From: Bryobacteraceae bacterium
GTDB lineage: Bacteria > Acidobacteriota > Terriglobia > Bryobacterales > Bryobacteraceae
NCBI GenBank assembly: GCA_947458745.1
Contig: CANGYQ010000002.1
Span: 620,001 to 684,000 of the forward strand
Direction of reading: 5' to 3'
DNA: 64,000 nt
Positions 52,012 to 60,349 of this stretch are shown one piece after another. A program made the translations under genes and the position numbers. Position 1 is the stretch's first letter; each line of letters opens with the position of its first letter. The notes under the pieces are model-generated. The model was not told the DNA's origin, searched no databases, and saw nothing but the letters and a program-made list of their open reading frames with translations.

Positions 52012-52605
52012 CTACTTGCGCGAGCCCGGCTTGATAGCTTCGCTGCCTGCGGCACATAGCGGGCAGACCGCCGGGTCCCAGGTTTGCACCTGAAGCGTCG
52101 CCAGCGCCACGCGCGGTATCCCCACATCGGCCTGTCCGCCGGAGCGGTCAATGATGGAGCCCGCCGCCCGCACGTCGGCACCCAATTGCCGGAGCAGTTC
52201 CACCACCTCACGCGTCGATCCGCCCGTGGTAATCACGTCTTCAATAATCACGGCCGCGTCGCCAGGGGTAACGCTGAACCCCCGCCGCAGCGTCATCTTT
52301 CCTTCAGTGTCCCGTTCTGTAAAGATGTGGCGGGTGTTTAAGTGGCGCGCCACCTCGTGGCCGATCATCAGACCACCCATGGCGGGCGAGACGGTGAGGG
52401 TGATTGGCCCTTGACCTGCATCTAGGTTGGCCGTTGTTAGCCGCTCCGCAAGGGCGGCACCCAGTTCGGAAGCGTTGGCCGGATGCTGTAGGACCAGCGC
52501 ACATTGAAGATATTGATCGCTGTGGAGACCACTGGTCAGCCGAAAATGGCCTTTCAGACGGGCTCCTGTGCGGTCAAAGAGAGAAAGTGTTGATTGATCG
52601 TCCAC
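52012..52605 (-). CDS. pyrE: Orotate phosphoribosyltransferase (about 197 aa)
   Basis: The PRPP-binding loop AAVIIEDVITTGGSTREVV is the type I phosphoribosyltransferase signature of PyrE, and GRLTSGLHSDQY-like sequence (FRLTSGLHSDQYLQCALVLQ) near the N-terminus is typical. It transfers orotate to PRPP in de novo pyrimidine synthesis. The frame is open to 52695; GTG 52605 (VDDQSTLSLF) gives the family length, but no strong ribosome binding site supports it. A CPLC pair at the C-terminus is seen in some members. It stands alone, divergent from the TolC-like gene. Confidence 0.88.
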   Translation of the reverse strand: MDDQSTLSLFDRTGARLKGHFRLTSGLHSDQYLQCALVLQHPANASELGAALAERLTTANLDAGQGPITLTVSPAMGGLMIGHEVARHLNTRHIFTERDTEGKMTLRRGFSVTPGDAAVIIEDVITTGGSTREVVELLRQLGADVRAAGSIIDRSGGQADVGIPRVALATLQVQTWDPAVCPLCAAGSEAIKPGSRK

Positions 52606-52774
52606 CGGAAAATTAGTGTAGCAGTGTGTGGGGTGGTGTCCGCCGGAGAAGAGCTGCGTCCCACGGACGGACACCCGAGCGGTAGGGCGATCCAAAGCGA
52701 TACTATGAAGAATTCCCCGAGACGAGCGGGAACTCTTTGCTCGGTATTCCCGTTTAGACCATAAGGTAGGGTAA

Positions 52775-54718
52775 ATGCGTTCTGTTCAATCTATAGTTGC
52801 GCTCATTGGCGTTAGTGTGATGATTCATCCGGTGAGCTTTGCTCAGCAGGCTCCGGCACCCGCTCCGGCGGCAGTGGCGGCTTCCCGCGGAGGCATGGCC
52901 TGGAATGGTTGGCGCGATAACGCTATCGTCCGGCCTTACCAACCCACGAATATTGATCCGGTGAATCTGCGCAACTCCAATCGCGCCGAAAGCCTGCTGC
53001 GGGCGGGCAAGATTTACTTGTCACTGGCGGATGCCATTGCGCTGGCGTTGGAAAACAATCTCGATATCGAATTGGCCCGCTACACGCCCAAGTTGGCGCT
53101 GGCGGACTTCCATCGCGCCGAAGCCGGCGGCCAGATCCGTGGTGTCAGCAACAATGTCACAGCAGGCGCGCAATCCGCCATCAGCTTTGTCACGGGCGGC
53201 ACGCAGGGCGGCGTGGGTGGCGGCGGCGCAGGCCAGGGCGGCGCGGCGACGGCCACCTCCCAATCGGGCACAGTGTTCCAGGTAACTGGTAGCGCCATTC
53301 CCAACCTCGATCCGAACCTGTCTTTCAGCTTCCAGAAATCCAAAAGCTCCAACCCGCAAACCAACTCTTTCGTCAACGGTTTGACGGCCTTGGTGGCGGA
53401 CGTGCAGAATTTCAACTCTTCCATCTCCAAGCAATGGCTGACTGGCTCCGGTGCGACATTCTCCTGGAACCAGAACAAGATCGGCACCAACTCACCCAAC
53501 AACGATCTGAATCCGTTCTACCGCGGCAACTTCCAACTGCAACTCACGCAACGGTTGCTGCAAGGTTTTGGCTTGGCCGCCAACTCGCGCAACATCAAGA
53601 TTGCCAAGAACAACCTCAAGGTCTCTGATATCACTTTTAAGCAGCAGGTGATCGAAACCGTGCGCTCCACGGTGAACCTGTATCTCGACCTAGTCAGCTT
53701 CAACGAAGACCTCAAAGTCCGGAATCAGGCCGTGGCCTTGGCACAGAAGCTGTATGAGGACAACAAGAAGCAGGTGGAGATCGGCACACTGGCCCCCATC
53801 GAAGTGGTCCGGGCCGAAGCTCAGCTGGCCCAGACCCAGACCGACCTGACGGTGTCGGAGACCCGGGTTCTCCAGCAGGAGACGATTTTGAAGAACCAGC
53901 TCAGCCGCACCGGTATCGTCAGCCCCACCTTCCGCGACGCCCGGATTATCCCCACCGATACGCTACCCGTACCGACCAACGACCCGGTGCCGAATCTGGC
54001 GCAGTTGATGGATCAGGCGCTGGGCCAACGTCCGGAAGTCGAACAGACGCGGATCAACATTGAGAACACCAAGATTGGCCTGAACGGCTCCCGCAATGCC
54101 TTGCTGCCGTCCTTCGATGTGTTTGCTTCGGCCACCAATAACGGCTTGGCGGGTACGCGGAATCCGCTGCTGCCCGCCAGTCGACCCGGCGCCGACCCGT
54201 TCTTCCTGGGTGGCGCGGGTGACCTTTACGGTCAACTGTTCCGCCGCAACTTCCCGGACTACGCCGTCGGCTTCCAATTGAACGTCCCGCTGCGCAACCG
54301 TGCGGCGCAGGCCGACTTGGTGAACGACAGCCTGCGCCTCCGCCAGCAGGAGTTGCAGGAGCAGCGCCAACTGAACTCGATCCGCGTTGATGTGCAAAAC
54401 GCCGTGATCGCCGTCATGCAAGCCCGCGCCAACTACCAGTCGGCGCAAAAGACCCGGGTCTTGCAGGAACAGACGCTGGACGCCGAGCAGAAGAAGTTTG
54501 CCCTCGGTTCGTCCACCATCTTCGTTGTCGTCCAAACGCAGCGTGACCTGGTGCAGGCGCAGTCCAACGAAGTCGCAGCGATCTCCAATTACAGCCGCGC
54601 CAAGAACGGACTCGATGTCGCCCTGGGCCGCGTGCTGGAAGTGAACAATGTCGACATTGCCGAAGCGCTGAAGGGTGAAGTGAAGCGCGCTCCCTCCGCC
54701 CTTCCTCCGGCCAACTAA
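52775..54718 (+). CDS. TolC-family outer-membrane efflux protein (647 aa)
   Basis: Signal peptide (VALIGVSVMIHPVSFAQ), a long N-terminal extension, then two OEP repeats. The first carries LSLADAIALALENNLDIELA and later FNEDLKVRNQAVALAQKLYE; the second AQLMDQALGQRPEVEQTRIN and LRQQELQEQRQLNSIRVDVQ. The extended Gly/Ala-rich region at about 120-165 is not found in E. coli TolC. Forms the outer-membrane tunnel of an RND or ABC efflux system; no inner-membrane partner is nearby. AAGGTAGGG precedes ATG 52775, and a terminator follows at 54743-54777. Confidence 0.9.
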   Translation: MRSVQSIVALIGVSVMIHPVSFAQQAPAPAPAAVAASRGGMAWNGWRDNAIVRPYQPTNIDPVNLRNSNRAESLLRAGKIYLSLADAIALALENNLDIELARYTPKLALADFHRAEAGGQIRGVSNNVTAGAQSAISFVTGGTQGGVGGGGAGQGGAATATSQSGTVFQVTGSAIPNLDPNLSFSFQKSKSSNPQTNSFVNGLTALVADVQNFNSSISKQWLTGSGATFSWNQNKIGTNSPNNDLNPFYRGNFQLQLTQRLLQGFGLAANSRNIKIAKNNLKVSDITFKQQVIETVRSTVNLYLDLVSFNEDLKVRNQAVALAQKLYEDNKKQVEIGTLAPIEVVRAEAQLAQTQTDLTVSETRVLQQETILKNQLSRTGIVSPTFRDARIIPTDTLPVPTNDPVPNLAQLMDQALGQRPEVEQTRINIENTKIGLNGSRNALLPSFDVFASATNNGLAGTRNPLLPASRPGADPFFLGGAGDLYGQLFRRNFPDYAVGFQLNVPLRNRAAQADLVNDSLRLRQQELQEQRQLNSIRVDVQNAVIAVMQARANYQSAQKTRVLQEQTLDAEQKKFALGSSTIFVVVQTQRDLVQAQSNEVAAISNYSRAKNGLDVALGRVLEVNNVDIAEALKGEVKRAPSALPPAN

Positions 54719-54742
54719 CCGGCTTCCGTTTGCAGACACGGG

Positions 54743-54777
54743 AAGGCCCTGGCGGAAACGCCGGGGCCTTTTATTTT
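54743..54777 (+). terminator. Rho-independent terminator after the TolC-like gene
   Basis: AAGGCCC-T-GGCG / CGCC-G-GGGCCTT stem around a GAAA tetraloop (54743-54770), followed by TTATTTT (54771-54777). Confidence 0.9.
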
Positions 54778-54820
54778 GCGCCCCGCCTTCCCCGCGCCCC
54801 GCTCTGCTATTCTCTCCCGC

Positions 54821-55297
54821 ATGATCCCAGCCATCGTATTTGCCTTGACCAGCGCGGCGTGGGGCCAGTCTGCCGCCGCCCAAAATGCGGACCAGCAGAT
54901 CCGCGCCGCCCGCCAGGCCTCCAACCAGGCCATCGTTCGCGGTGACGTGCGGGGCTTTCTCCTCAGCTTGGCCGACGACTACCGGGCCACCCGCGGCAAC
55001 GGTACCGAGATCGTCTCTCGGGCCGCCTATGGGGAGGCGATGGAGCGCACCTTCGCCGACCGGCAGGCGGTCCGCTTTCAACGCCTCACTGATCGCGTGA
55101 CCATCGCCCAAACAGGAGAGATGGCCGCGGAACACGGCACCTGGATCGGCCGCGATCCCAGCGGCCAGAAGGCCTTCGGCGGCACCTACCTGGCCATGTG
55201 GCGGCACACTCCAAACGGCTGGAAGATCCGCTCCGAGCTGTTTGTCTTCCTCGATTGCCACCAACCGGAACGCTGCCGCGCCTACCTGGGCCGGTAA
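54821..55297 (+). CDS. Secreted NTF2-like (DUF4440-type) protein (158 aa)
   Basis: After the signal peptide (MIPAIVFALTSAAWGQSAAA) the sequence follows an SnoaL/DUF4440 cone: IRAARQASNQAIVRGDVRGF, LADDYRATRGNGTEIVSRAA, ITIAQTGEMAAEHGTWIG-like strands and WRHTPNGWKIRSELFVFLDC. NTF2-like folds bind small ligands or act as enzymes or scaffolds; no role can be assigned here. ATG 54821 was chosen for the signal peptide. It is expressed separately from tolC, since a terminator lies between them. Confidence 0.8.
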   Translation: MIPAIVFALTSAAWGQSAAAQNADQQIRAARQASNQAIVRGDVRGFLLSLADDYRATRGNGTEIVSRAAYGEAMERTFADRQAVRFQRLTDRVTIAQTGEMAAEHGTWIGRDPSGQKAFGGTYLAMWRHTPNGWKIRSELFVFLDCHQPERCRAYLGR

Positions 55298-55620
55298 TCA
55301 GGAGCGTGGGGGAATGGGCGATCTGGTTTGGCCGCCGGTGTGCATGGAGAGTGGTGCAATGCAAAAACCGAAAGGCTCAAAGGACCTCCAGGCCGTTCCC
55401 CGTTCCCCATTCCCCACCTGTAGTAACTCCCAATTTATCTTCTACTTGCCTACCCTAACGCCCCACCCGGCCACACTGAACCCTTTGAGCCTGAACCGGT
55501 GATTCACCGGAGTTGAGCAATTGCCACTTCGCCAATTTTCAATCGCTGAACGCCAGCTGGAGATGACGAAGCATTCACGGCTTAAGCCGGTCCGCCACTG
55601 GGTGGGCCGGCTGTTCACCC
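55298..55620. other. Intergenic stretch of 323 bases with no supported gene
   Basis: No convincing frame, RNA gene or terminator is seen. It holds a loose inverted pair (GTGGGGGAATGGG at 55306-55318 and CCCCATTCCCCAC at 55405-55417, one base of bulge) and a C-rich strand around 55390-55420. It separates convergent genes. Confidence 0.5.
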
Positions 55621-56631
55621 TTAGTGATGGGGCTGTTCCATTACCGGATCCGGCCCCATGACCCCTTCCAGTTGGAACTCCTGCTTCAAACGCTTGGCCT
55701 TTAAGTCGATCGCATAGGCGCGGTGCATGTTCTCGTTCGCCGCATAGGCGGTCCGCCCATCGTGCGACAAATGCAAGCTGACGATCTGTCCCAATGCCGC
55801 TGGCAACTCGACCCTACCCGACACCTTGCCGGAGCGGGTATCCGTCCAGCCCACCGCCCGCTCATCAAGCAATCCATAGACGACATGCCGTCCATCGGGC
55901 GTGACGTCAATGCGCACCGGGCCCTTGCCGGAATCGAGCGTCCGGACCAGCTTCCGCGTCGCCGTATCGATCATGGCAATGCCACTTGAGTCCCGCTGGC
56001 AGACATAAAGCCATTTGCCGTCAGGCGACAGCACACTCCCTTCCGGACGCGGCCCGGTGGGGATCAGCGTCACGTCGCCCGTCTCCAGATTGATAGCCGA
56101 CACATTGGCACTGCTGCTATTGCTCACAAAAGCCCAGTCGCCCTTGGCGTCCACCGTCACCATGTGGGCCGTCTTGCCCTGGGTGTCAAACTTCTTCACG
56201 ATGGCCCGCGTCCGCGGGTCAATCAGCAGCAGCTTATCGGGCAGTTCGGTCGAGACCAGCAATTGGCCGGTCCGCGCAATCCAGGCGATCCCATGGGGCC
56301 GCCGGAAATCGCCGGTGGAGATCTCGCCCACCTTTTCGCGCTTTTCAAGATCGATGATGGAAACCGTGTTGCCACCCGTACCGGCCTGCTCGATCCGCAT
56401 CGTGCCGTTGTCGGTCGTGTAGGCCAAGCGTCCATCTGGTGAGATCACCATCTCGTGCGGATGCTGGTTCACGGGTACCCGCTTCTCCAACTTGCCGGCG
56501 GCGGAATAAAAGCCCAGCGAACTATCCGCCTTATGCAGAATCAGCAGGCCCTCAGCGGCCACGCCACTGGAGGCAACCGCCGCAATCCAGAGCACCGGTG
56601 CCCACCGGCGAAGCAATCGTGCACGCGTCAT
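55621..56631 (-). CDS. YVTN/YncE-like beta-propeller protein, secreted (336 aa)
   Basis: A signal peptide (VLWIAAVASSGVAA) precedes repeated blades with the 'v..l..g..p..v..spdG..ly' pattern: PHEMVISPDGRLAYTTDN, NTVSIIDLEKREKVGEISTG, EGSVLSPDGKWLYVCQRDSS, PVRIDVTPDGRHVVYG. Blades of this type mediate binding in many periplasmic proteins. The start is ATG 56631. It follows the Gfo/Idh/MocA gene by 17 bases, same strand, so the two are an operon. Function unknown. Confidence 0.85.
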   Translation of the reverse strand: MTRARLLRRWAPVLWIAAVASSGVAAEGLLILHKADSSLGFYSAAGKLEKRVPVNQHPHEMVISPDGRLAYTTDNGTMRIEQAGTGGNTVSIIDLEKREKVGEISTGDFRRPHGIAWIARTGQLLVSTELPDKLLLIDPRTRAIVKKFDTQGKTAHMVTVDAKGDWAFVSNSSSANVSAINLETGDVTLIPTGPRPEGSVLSPDGKWLYVCQRDSSGIAMIDTATRKLVRTLDSGKGPVRIDVTPDGRHVVYGLLDERAVGWTDTRSGKVSGRVELPAALGQIVSLHLSHDGRTAYAANENMHRAYAIDLKAKRLKQEFQLEGVMGPDPVMEQPHH

Positions 56632-56648
56632 AGCAGAATCCCTCGTTG

Positions 56649-57983
56649 TTACACCTTGTCCGGCGTCGGATGCACCCACGGCTTGCGGTACGGCCGCATC
56701 AGCATCCGGTTGATCTCTTCATCGCCAATCGCGCGGCCCTTAACCGGATCCCAGTTGATGGTGCGGCCGGTCTTCAGGGCCAGATTGGCGAGAATGCAGG
56801 CCGTCGAAGAGATGTAGCCTTGCTCGATGTCGGCGACCGGCTTGCTGCGCTTGTCGATCGCCTGCAGCAGGTCCACCATGTGACCTCGGATGGCCGGGGC
56901 GACGTGGCGCTCCAGATCCTTCTCAGTACGGTCCTCCGGGTACTGCTCGAACTCGTAGGTGACGTCCTTGTGCACCGGCTGGCCGCCGCCCAAAGGCGTA
57001 AAGTCGTAGCTCATCACGCTGGCCTTCAGCGTGCCCTTGTCGCCATAGATGGTGGCGCCCCACGGATAAGCCGGGTCCGGCGGATGGCCCCAGCTGCGGT
57101 GTGTCCAGTTCACTTTGATCGACCCAAAGTCGAACGTCGCTTCCTGGGTGTCCGGGATGTTCGCCTTGCTCTCCTTGTCAATGAGGATGCCGCCCGCGGA
57201 ACTGATCTTCGTCGGCGCGCCCAGGTCCAGCATCCAGCGCACCATGTCCAGCATGTGGACGCACATGTCACCCATGATGCCGTTGCCGTATTCTTCAAAT
57301 GCCCGCCAGCTGCGCGGATGGACGATCGGGTTGTAGGGCCGCATCGGCGCAGGACCGGTCCACATCTCGTAGTCGAGGTGCGCCGGAGGAGCCGCATCAG
57401 GCGGCGTATTCTTGGCCCGCATATGGTAGTAGCAATAGACCTCGGCGTAGGCGATCTTGCCCAGCTTGCCTTCCTTGATGATGCGGTCGCGTGCCTCAAT
57501 CAAGTGCGGTGTTGACCGGCGTTGCGTGCCGATCTGCACCACCTTGTTGTACTTCCGCGCCGCCGCCAGCATCGCCTGGCCCTCGATCACATCCAGGGAA
57601 ATCGGCTTCTGACAATAGACATCCGCGCCACTCTTCACCGCTTCAATCATCGGTAGCGCATGCCAGTGATCGGGCGTGGCGATCAGGACGATATCGAGAT
57701 CCTTTTGCTTCAACATCTCGCGGTAGTCGGCATAGGTGCGCGGCTTCTTCTTGGACGCCTGCCGGGCCCCAATCTGGTCCGCCGCCGCTGCCAGCATCTG
57801 CTTGTCGACATCACAAAGCGACACCACTTCCGCATTCGGCGATACCTGCAACAACCGGATCAAATCGGCCTTGCCGTACCAGCCCGTGCCGATCAGGCCC
57901 ACGCGGCGGGGTTTGGTGTCCACGGGCAATTGGCTGGCGGCCAGAGAGCCGGCCGCCGTCGAAAGAAATGTGCGTCGGAGCAT
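56649..57983 (-). CDS. Gfo/Idh/MocA-family oxidoreductase, Tat-type signal (444 aa)
   Basis: A leader MLRRTFLSTAAGSLAASQL (twin-arginine-like, one R at the -1 position) precedes the NAD(P)-binding fold RRVGLIGTGWYGKADLIRLL, LIATPDHWHALPMIEAVKSG and DVYCQKPISLDVIEGQAMLA (the EKP-type motif reads QKP). The C-terminal domain (HLIEARDRIIKEGKLGKIAY, YGNGIMGDMCVHMLDMVRWM) is complete. Exported members of this family are typical of Planctomycetes and Acidobacteria; they use tightly bound NAD(P) to convert sugars or glycosides. The start ATG 57983 was chosen for the leader. First gene of the operon with the propeller protein. Confidence 0.88.
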   Translation of the reverse strand: MLRRTFLSTAAGSLAASQLPVDTKPRRVGLIGTGWYGKADLIRLLQVSPNAEVVSLCDVDKQMLAAAADQIGARQASKKKPRTYADYREMLKQKDLDIVLIATPDHWHALPMIEAVKSGADVYCQKPISLDVIEGQAMLAAARKYNKVVQIGTQRRSTPHLIEARDRIIKEGKLGKIAYAEVYCYYHMRAKNTPPDAAPPAHLDYEMWTGPAPMRPYNPIVHPRSWRAFEEYGNGIMGDMCVHMLDMVRWMLDLGAPTKISSAGGILIDKESKANIPDTQEATFDFGSIKVNWTHRSWGHPPDPAYPWGATIYGDKGTLKASVMSYDFTPLGGGQPVHKDVTYEFEQYPEDRTEKDLERHVAPAIRGHMVDLLQAIDKRSKPVADIEQGYISSTACILANLALKTGRTINWDPVKGRAIGDEEINRMLMRPYRKPWVHPTPDKV

Positions 57984-58008
57984 AGACCGTGAGTATATGA
58001 CGCCGCGC

Positions 58009-58269
58009 TCAGTAATGGAACCGGCAGGCCAGAATGCGGATTTTGGTTGAAGTAACTTCGTCAATCAGCCGGTGTTCCTGGTCAATCCGGCTCGACCAGC
58101 AGCCACGATGTTCATGCTGCAATGGCTCCGGCTTTCCGATGCCGTTGAATGGGTCACGTATGACATCACGGATCAGCTTGACGATGCGCAGCGCCTGCGC
58201 CCGGTCGTTCGCAATCCACCAAGCCCAATCCTCAAAGGCGCTAGCGTCGAATTCCAGCCCTCTGGTCAA
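58009..58269 (-). CDS. yoeB: YoeB-family mRNA-interferase toxin (86 aa)
   Basis: The RelE/YoeB fold is clear: FEDWAWWIANDRAQALRIVK, LIRDVIRDPFNGIGKPEPLQ, CWSSRIDQEHRLIDEVTSTK and the C-terminal ILACRFHY. E. coli YoeB ends with a similar HY and cuts mRNA at ribosomes. Size and the antitoxin directly upstream, overlapping by four bases (ATGA), fit a type II toxin-antitoxin pair. Confidence 0.92.
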   Translation of the reverse strand: MTRGLEFDASAFEDWAWWIANDRAQALRIVKLIRDVIRDPFNGIGKPEPLQHEHRGCWSSRIDQEHRLIDEVTSTKIRILACRFHY

Positions 58270-58490
58270 GCGTCAAGCGCCTCGGTCAATCCCAGCATCT
58301 TCAGCGCTTCTTCAAAGGGGATGCCGGTGTCTCGCGAGCGCGCATCCGCCAACCGCCGCCGCATCGCCTCCGTGCTGAGGACGTAGGCCGTCTCCCGCTC
58401 CGCTTCGATATCCCGCCACACCTCAATGGGCACAAGCACACTCACGGTGTTGCCCGCCAGATCGGAGACGTACTGGATATCGGCTGCCAT
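58266..58490 (-). CDS. Antitoxin paired with YoeB (74 aa)
   Basis: A small protein directly upstream of and overlapping yoeB by four bases. The N-terminus ([20 protein letters not shown]) and the helical C-terminus ([20 protein letters not shown]) fit the layout of Phd/YefM-type antitoxins, though the N-terminal fold signature is weak. It should neutralise the toxin and repress the operon. On the minus strand GTATAAC lies just before the start. Confidence 0.75.
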   Translation of the reverse strand: MAADIQYVSDLAGNTVSVLVPIEVWRDIEAERETAYVLSTEAMRRRLADARSRDTGIPFEEALKMLGLTEALDA

Positions 58491-58566
58491 AGTTGAGTTA
58501 TACGTCTGGACCGGCCTGCTGACGGGATGCTATGCTTTTCGCATTCCCTCACCTTCAAGGAGCCTG

Positions 58567-59451
58567 ATGGATCGCAAACTCGCCTCTGAATTTCCGCAGG
58601 AACTGCTGAATCTGTTTGACCTTTACGTCCACGGTGACATCGACCGGCGGGCCTTCCTGGACGGCGCCCAGAAGTTCGCCGTCGGCGGCGTTACGGCCAC
58701 CATGCTCTATGAGAGCCTGGCCCCCAACTACGCCTGGGCCCAACAGGTGCCCAAGGACGACAAGCGCATCAGCGTGGAAAACATCAGCGTCGATTCGCCA
58801 TTGGGCCATGGCTCCATCAAGGGACATTTCGCCAAGCCCGCCGGAAAGCTGCCCGCTGTGCTGGTGATCCATGAGAATCGCGGCCTAAACCCCTATATCG
58901 AAGATGTCGCCCGCCGCGTGGCCACCGAGAATTTCATTGCCTTTGCCCCCGATGGACTCACCAGCGCCGGTGGCTATCCCGGCAACGACGAAGCCGGTGG
59001 CAAGCTGTTCCAGGGTGTGGACAAGCAGAAGATGGCCGAAGATTTCATCGCCGCCGCCCGCTGGCTGAAAGCCCGTCCGGACTGCAACGGCAAAGTGGGC
59101 GTCGTCGGTTTCTGTTTCGGCGGCGGCATGTCGAACACGCTGGCCGTTCGTATGGGCGCGGACCTCAGCGCCGCGGCGCCCTACTACGGTGGCCAGGCCC
59201 CGGCAGCCGATGTGCCCAAAATCAAAGCCCCGCTGCTGCTGCACTACGCCTCGCTCGACACCCGCATCAACGGCAACTGGCCCGCCTACGAGGAAGCCCT
59301 CAAGGCCAACAAGGCCAACTACACGATGCATATGTACGAAGGCACCAACCACGGCTTCCACAACGACACGACGCCCCGGTACGACAAAGCGGCGGCGGAG
59401 TTGAGCTGGAAGCGGACGATGGACTTTTTTAACAAGTACCTGCGGGGATAG
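58567..59451 (+). CDS. Dienelactone hydrolase family protein, probably exported (294 aa)
   Basis: AAGGAG lies five bases before ATG 58567. After a ~50-residue N-terminal extension with [20 protein letters not shown] (possible Tat-like leader) comes the DLH fold: [20 protein letters not shown], the nucleophile motif GFCFGGGMS (cysteine in GxCxG), an acidic residue in [14 protein letters not shown], and the catalytic histidine in [11 protein letters not shown]. The Cys-Asp-His triad hydrolyses dienelactones or other esters. It is flanked by two toxin-antitoxin-like pairs on the opposite strand, and no aromatic-degradation gene is nearby. Confidence 0.85.
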   Translation: MDRKLASEFPQELLNLFDLYVHGDIDRRAFLDGAQKFAVGGVTATMLYESLAPNYAWAQQVPKDDKRISVENISVDSPLGHGSIKGHFAKPAGKLPAVLVIHENRGLNPYIEDVARRVATENFIAFAPDGLTSAGGYPGNDEAGGKLFQGVDKQKMAEDFIAAARWLKARPDCNGKVGVVGFCFGGGMSNTLAVRMGADLSAAAPYYGGQAPAADVPKIKAPLLLHYASLDTRINGNWPAYEEALKANKANYTMHMYEGTNHGFHNDTTPRYDKAAAELSWKRTMDFFNKYLRG

Positions 59452-59462
59452 TCGGTCCCCAC

Positions 59463-60032
59463 TCACTTAACGCGAAGGGTGAGTTCACGGACCCACCGCG
59501 CCGCAACTGTGGCGCACCAAATGACCTCGCCACCCTTCAGCAAGAGCATGCGCTCCGGCTCAGCGCCAGAGTTGTCAAGCACCACCGCTTCATCGGCCAG
59601 TTGCATCGCCTCCGGGGCATGAAGTAGGCTGCGGCGGTAGCGTCGCCGCACATCCGAGTCGGCTACGTTGTGGCCGCCTTGGGCGACGCGAAGTCGCACA
59701 CGTTCGATATGCAACTCGGGATCACCCAGCGCAACGTAAATGAGCAGCGCACGGTAGCCCATTCGCTTCGCCTCTCGCATAAGCGATAGCGCGCCGTGTC
59801 CGGCGAGCGTGCTCTCGACAATGAAACTTTCCTGGTTCGCCAATAGGGACCGGCATTGCGCAACCGCTTTGCGAGCAGCGCTGATCGCCGCACGAGATGG
59901 TTGCGCGGGGTCGATACTTCGTGCAATCGCGTCCGGATCCACGACACTTGTCCGGCCCTCAAACGCGATCGATGCTGTCAGAGTGCTCTTGCCAGAGCCA
60001 TTGGGACCCGCGACCAAAGTCAGAGTCGGCAC
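59463..60032 (-). CDS. Zeta-toxin-like P-loop kinase (189 aa)
   Basis: Walker A GPNGSGKST at 9-17, then FIVESTLAG (the 'E-S-T' strand), LIYVALGDPELHIERVRLRV and RRRYRRSLLH. These are features of the short zeta-toxin/AAA-type family that phosphorylates UDP-N-acetylglucosamine-type substrates. It starts one base after the end of a small gene encoding an 81-residue protein on the same strand, which I take as its antitoxin. Acts in the cytoplasm. Confidence 0.82.
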   Translation of the reverse strand: MPTLTLVAGPNGSGKSTLTASIAFEGRTSVVDPDAIARSIDPAQPSRAAISAARKAVAQCRSLLANQESFIVESTLAGHGALSLMREAKRMGYRALLIYVALGDPELHIERVRLRVAQGGHNVADSDVRRRYRRSLLHAPEAMQLADEAVVLDNSGAEPERMLLLKGGEVIWCATVAARWVRELTLRVK

Positions 60033-60033
60033 A

Positions 60034-60279
60034 TCATGTAGCGCTTGGCGCTAGCTCACCCAAAACGATCCGATGCGACTCCCGCGGCTGTGTGGGATCT
60101 AGGCGGATCTCGAAACGCTTGCCGTCCGGCCATTCCTCGACGCAGCGGCCGGCTTTGTCCAGGAACACCACTGGGTGGCCTGCCGTTAGTGCAGCTTGAC
60201 GGGCCTGCCTGCCCGCCATCGAAGCAGCTTCGGCAAAGAGATCGGTCAGGATACTAGCGTGAACCATCTTCCTCATCAT
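60034..60279 (-). CDS. Small protein upstream of the zeta-toxin gene, probable antitoxin (81 aa)
   Basis: Its stop codon lies one base before the zeta start. The sequence has an N-terminal helix (ILTDLFAEAASMAGRQARQA) and a short hydrophilic strand region (VVFLDKAGRCVEEWPDGKRF). Proteins of this kind pair with short zeta toxins in many genomes. Possible start at ATG 60276 or 60267; the longest frame is given. No sequence motif alone proves the role. Confidence 0.65.
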   Translation of the reverse strand: MMRKMVHASILTDLFAEAASMAGRQARQAALTAGHPVVFLDKAGRCVEEWPDGKRFEIRLDPTQPRESHRIVLGELAPSAT

Positions 60280-60349
60280 CGCGCAAACGGCGCAGCTTCG
60301 AGCGACCTGCAGACTTGGGGTGCCTCAGTTCGCTGCCCCTTCGGTTCAC

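Noticed and set aside
55306..55417. Inverted pair of G-rich and C-rich tracts, considered as a mobile-element end or terminator
   Set aside because: The arms are low-complexity, 86 bases apart, with a bulge and no T-run or gene inside.
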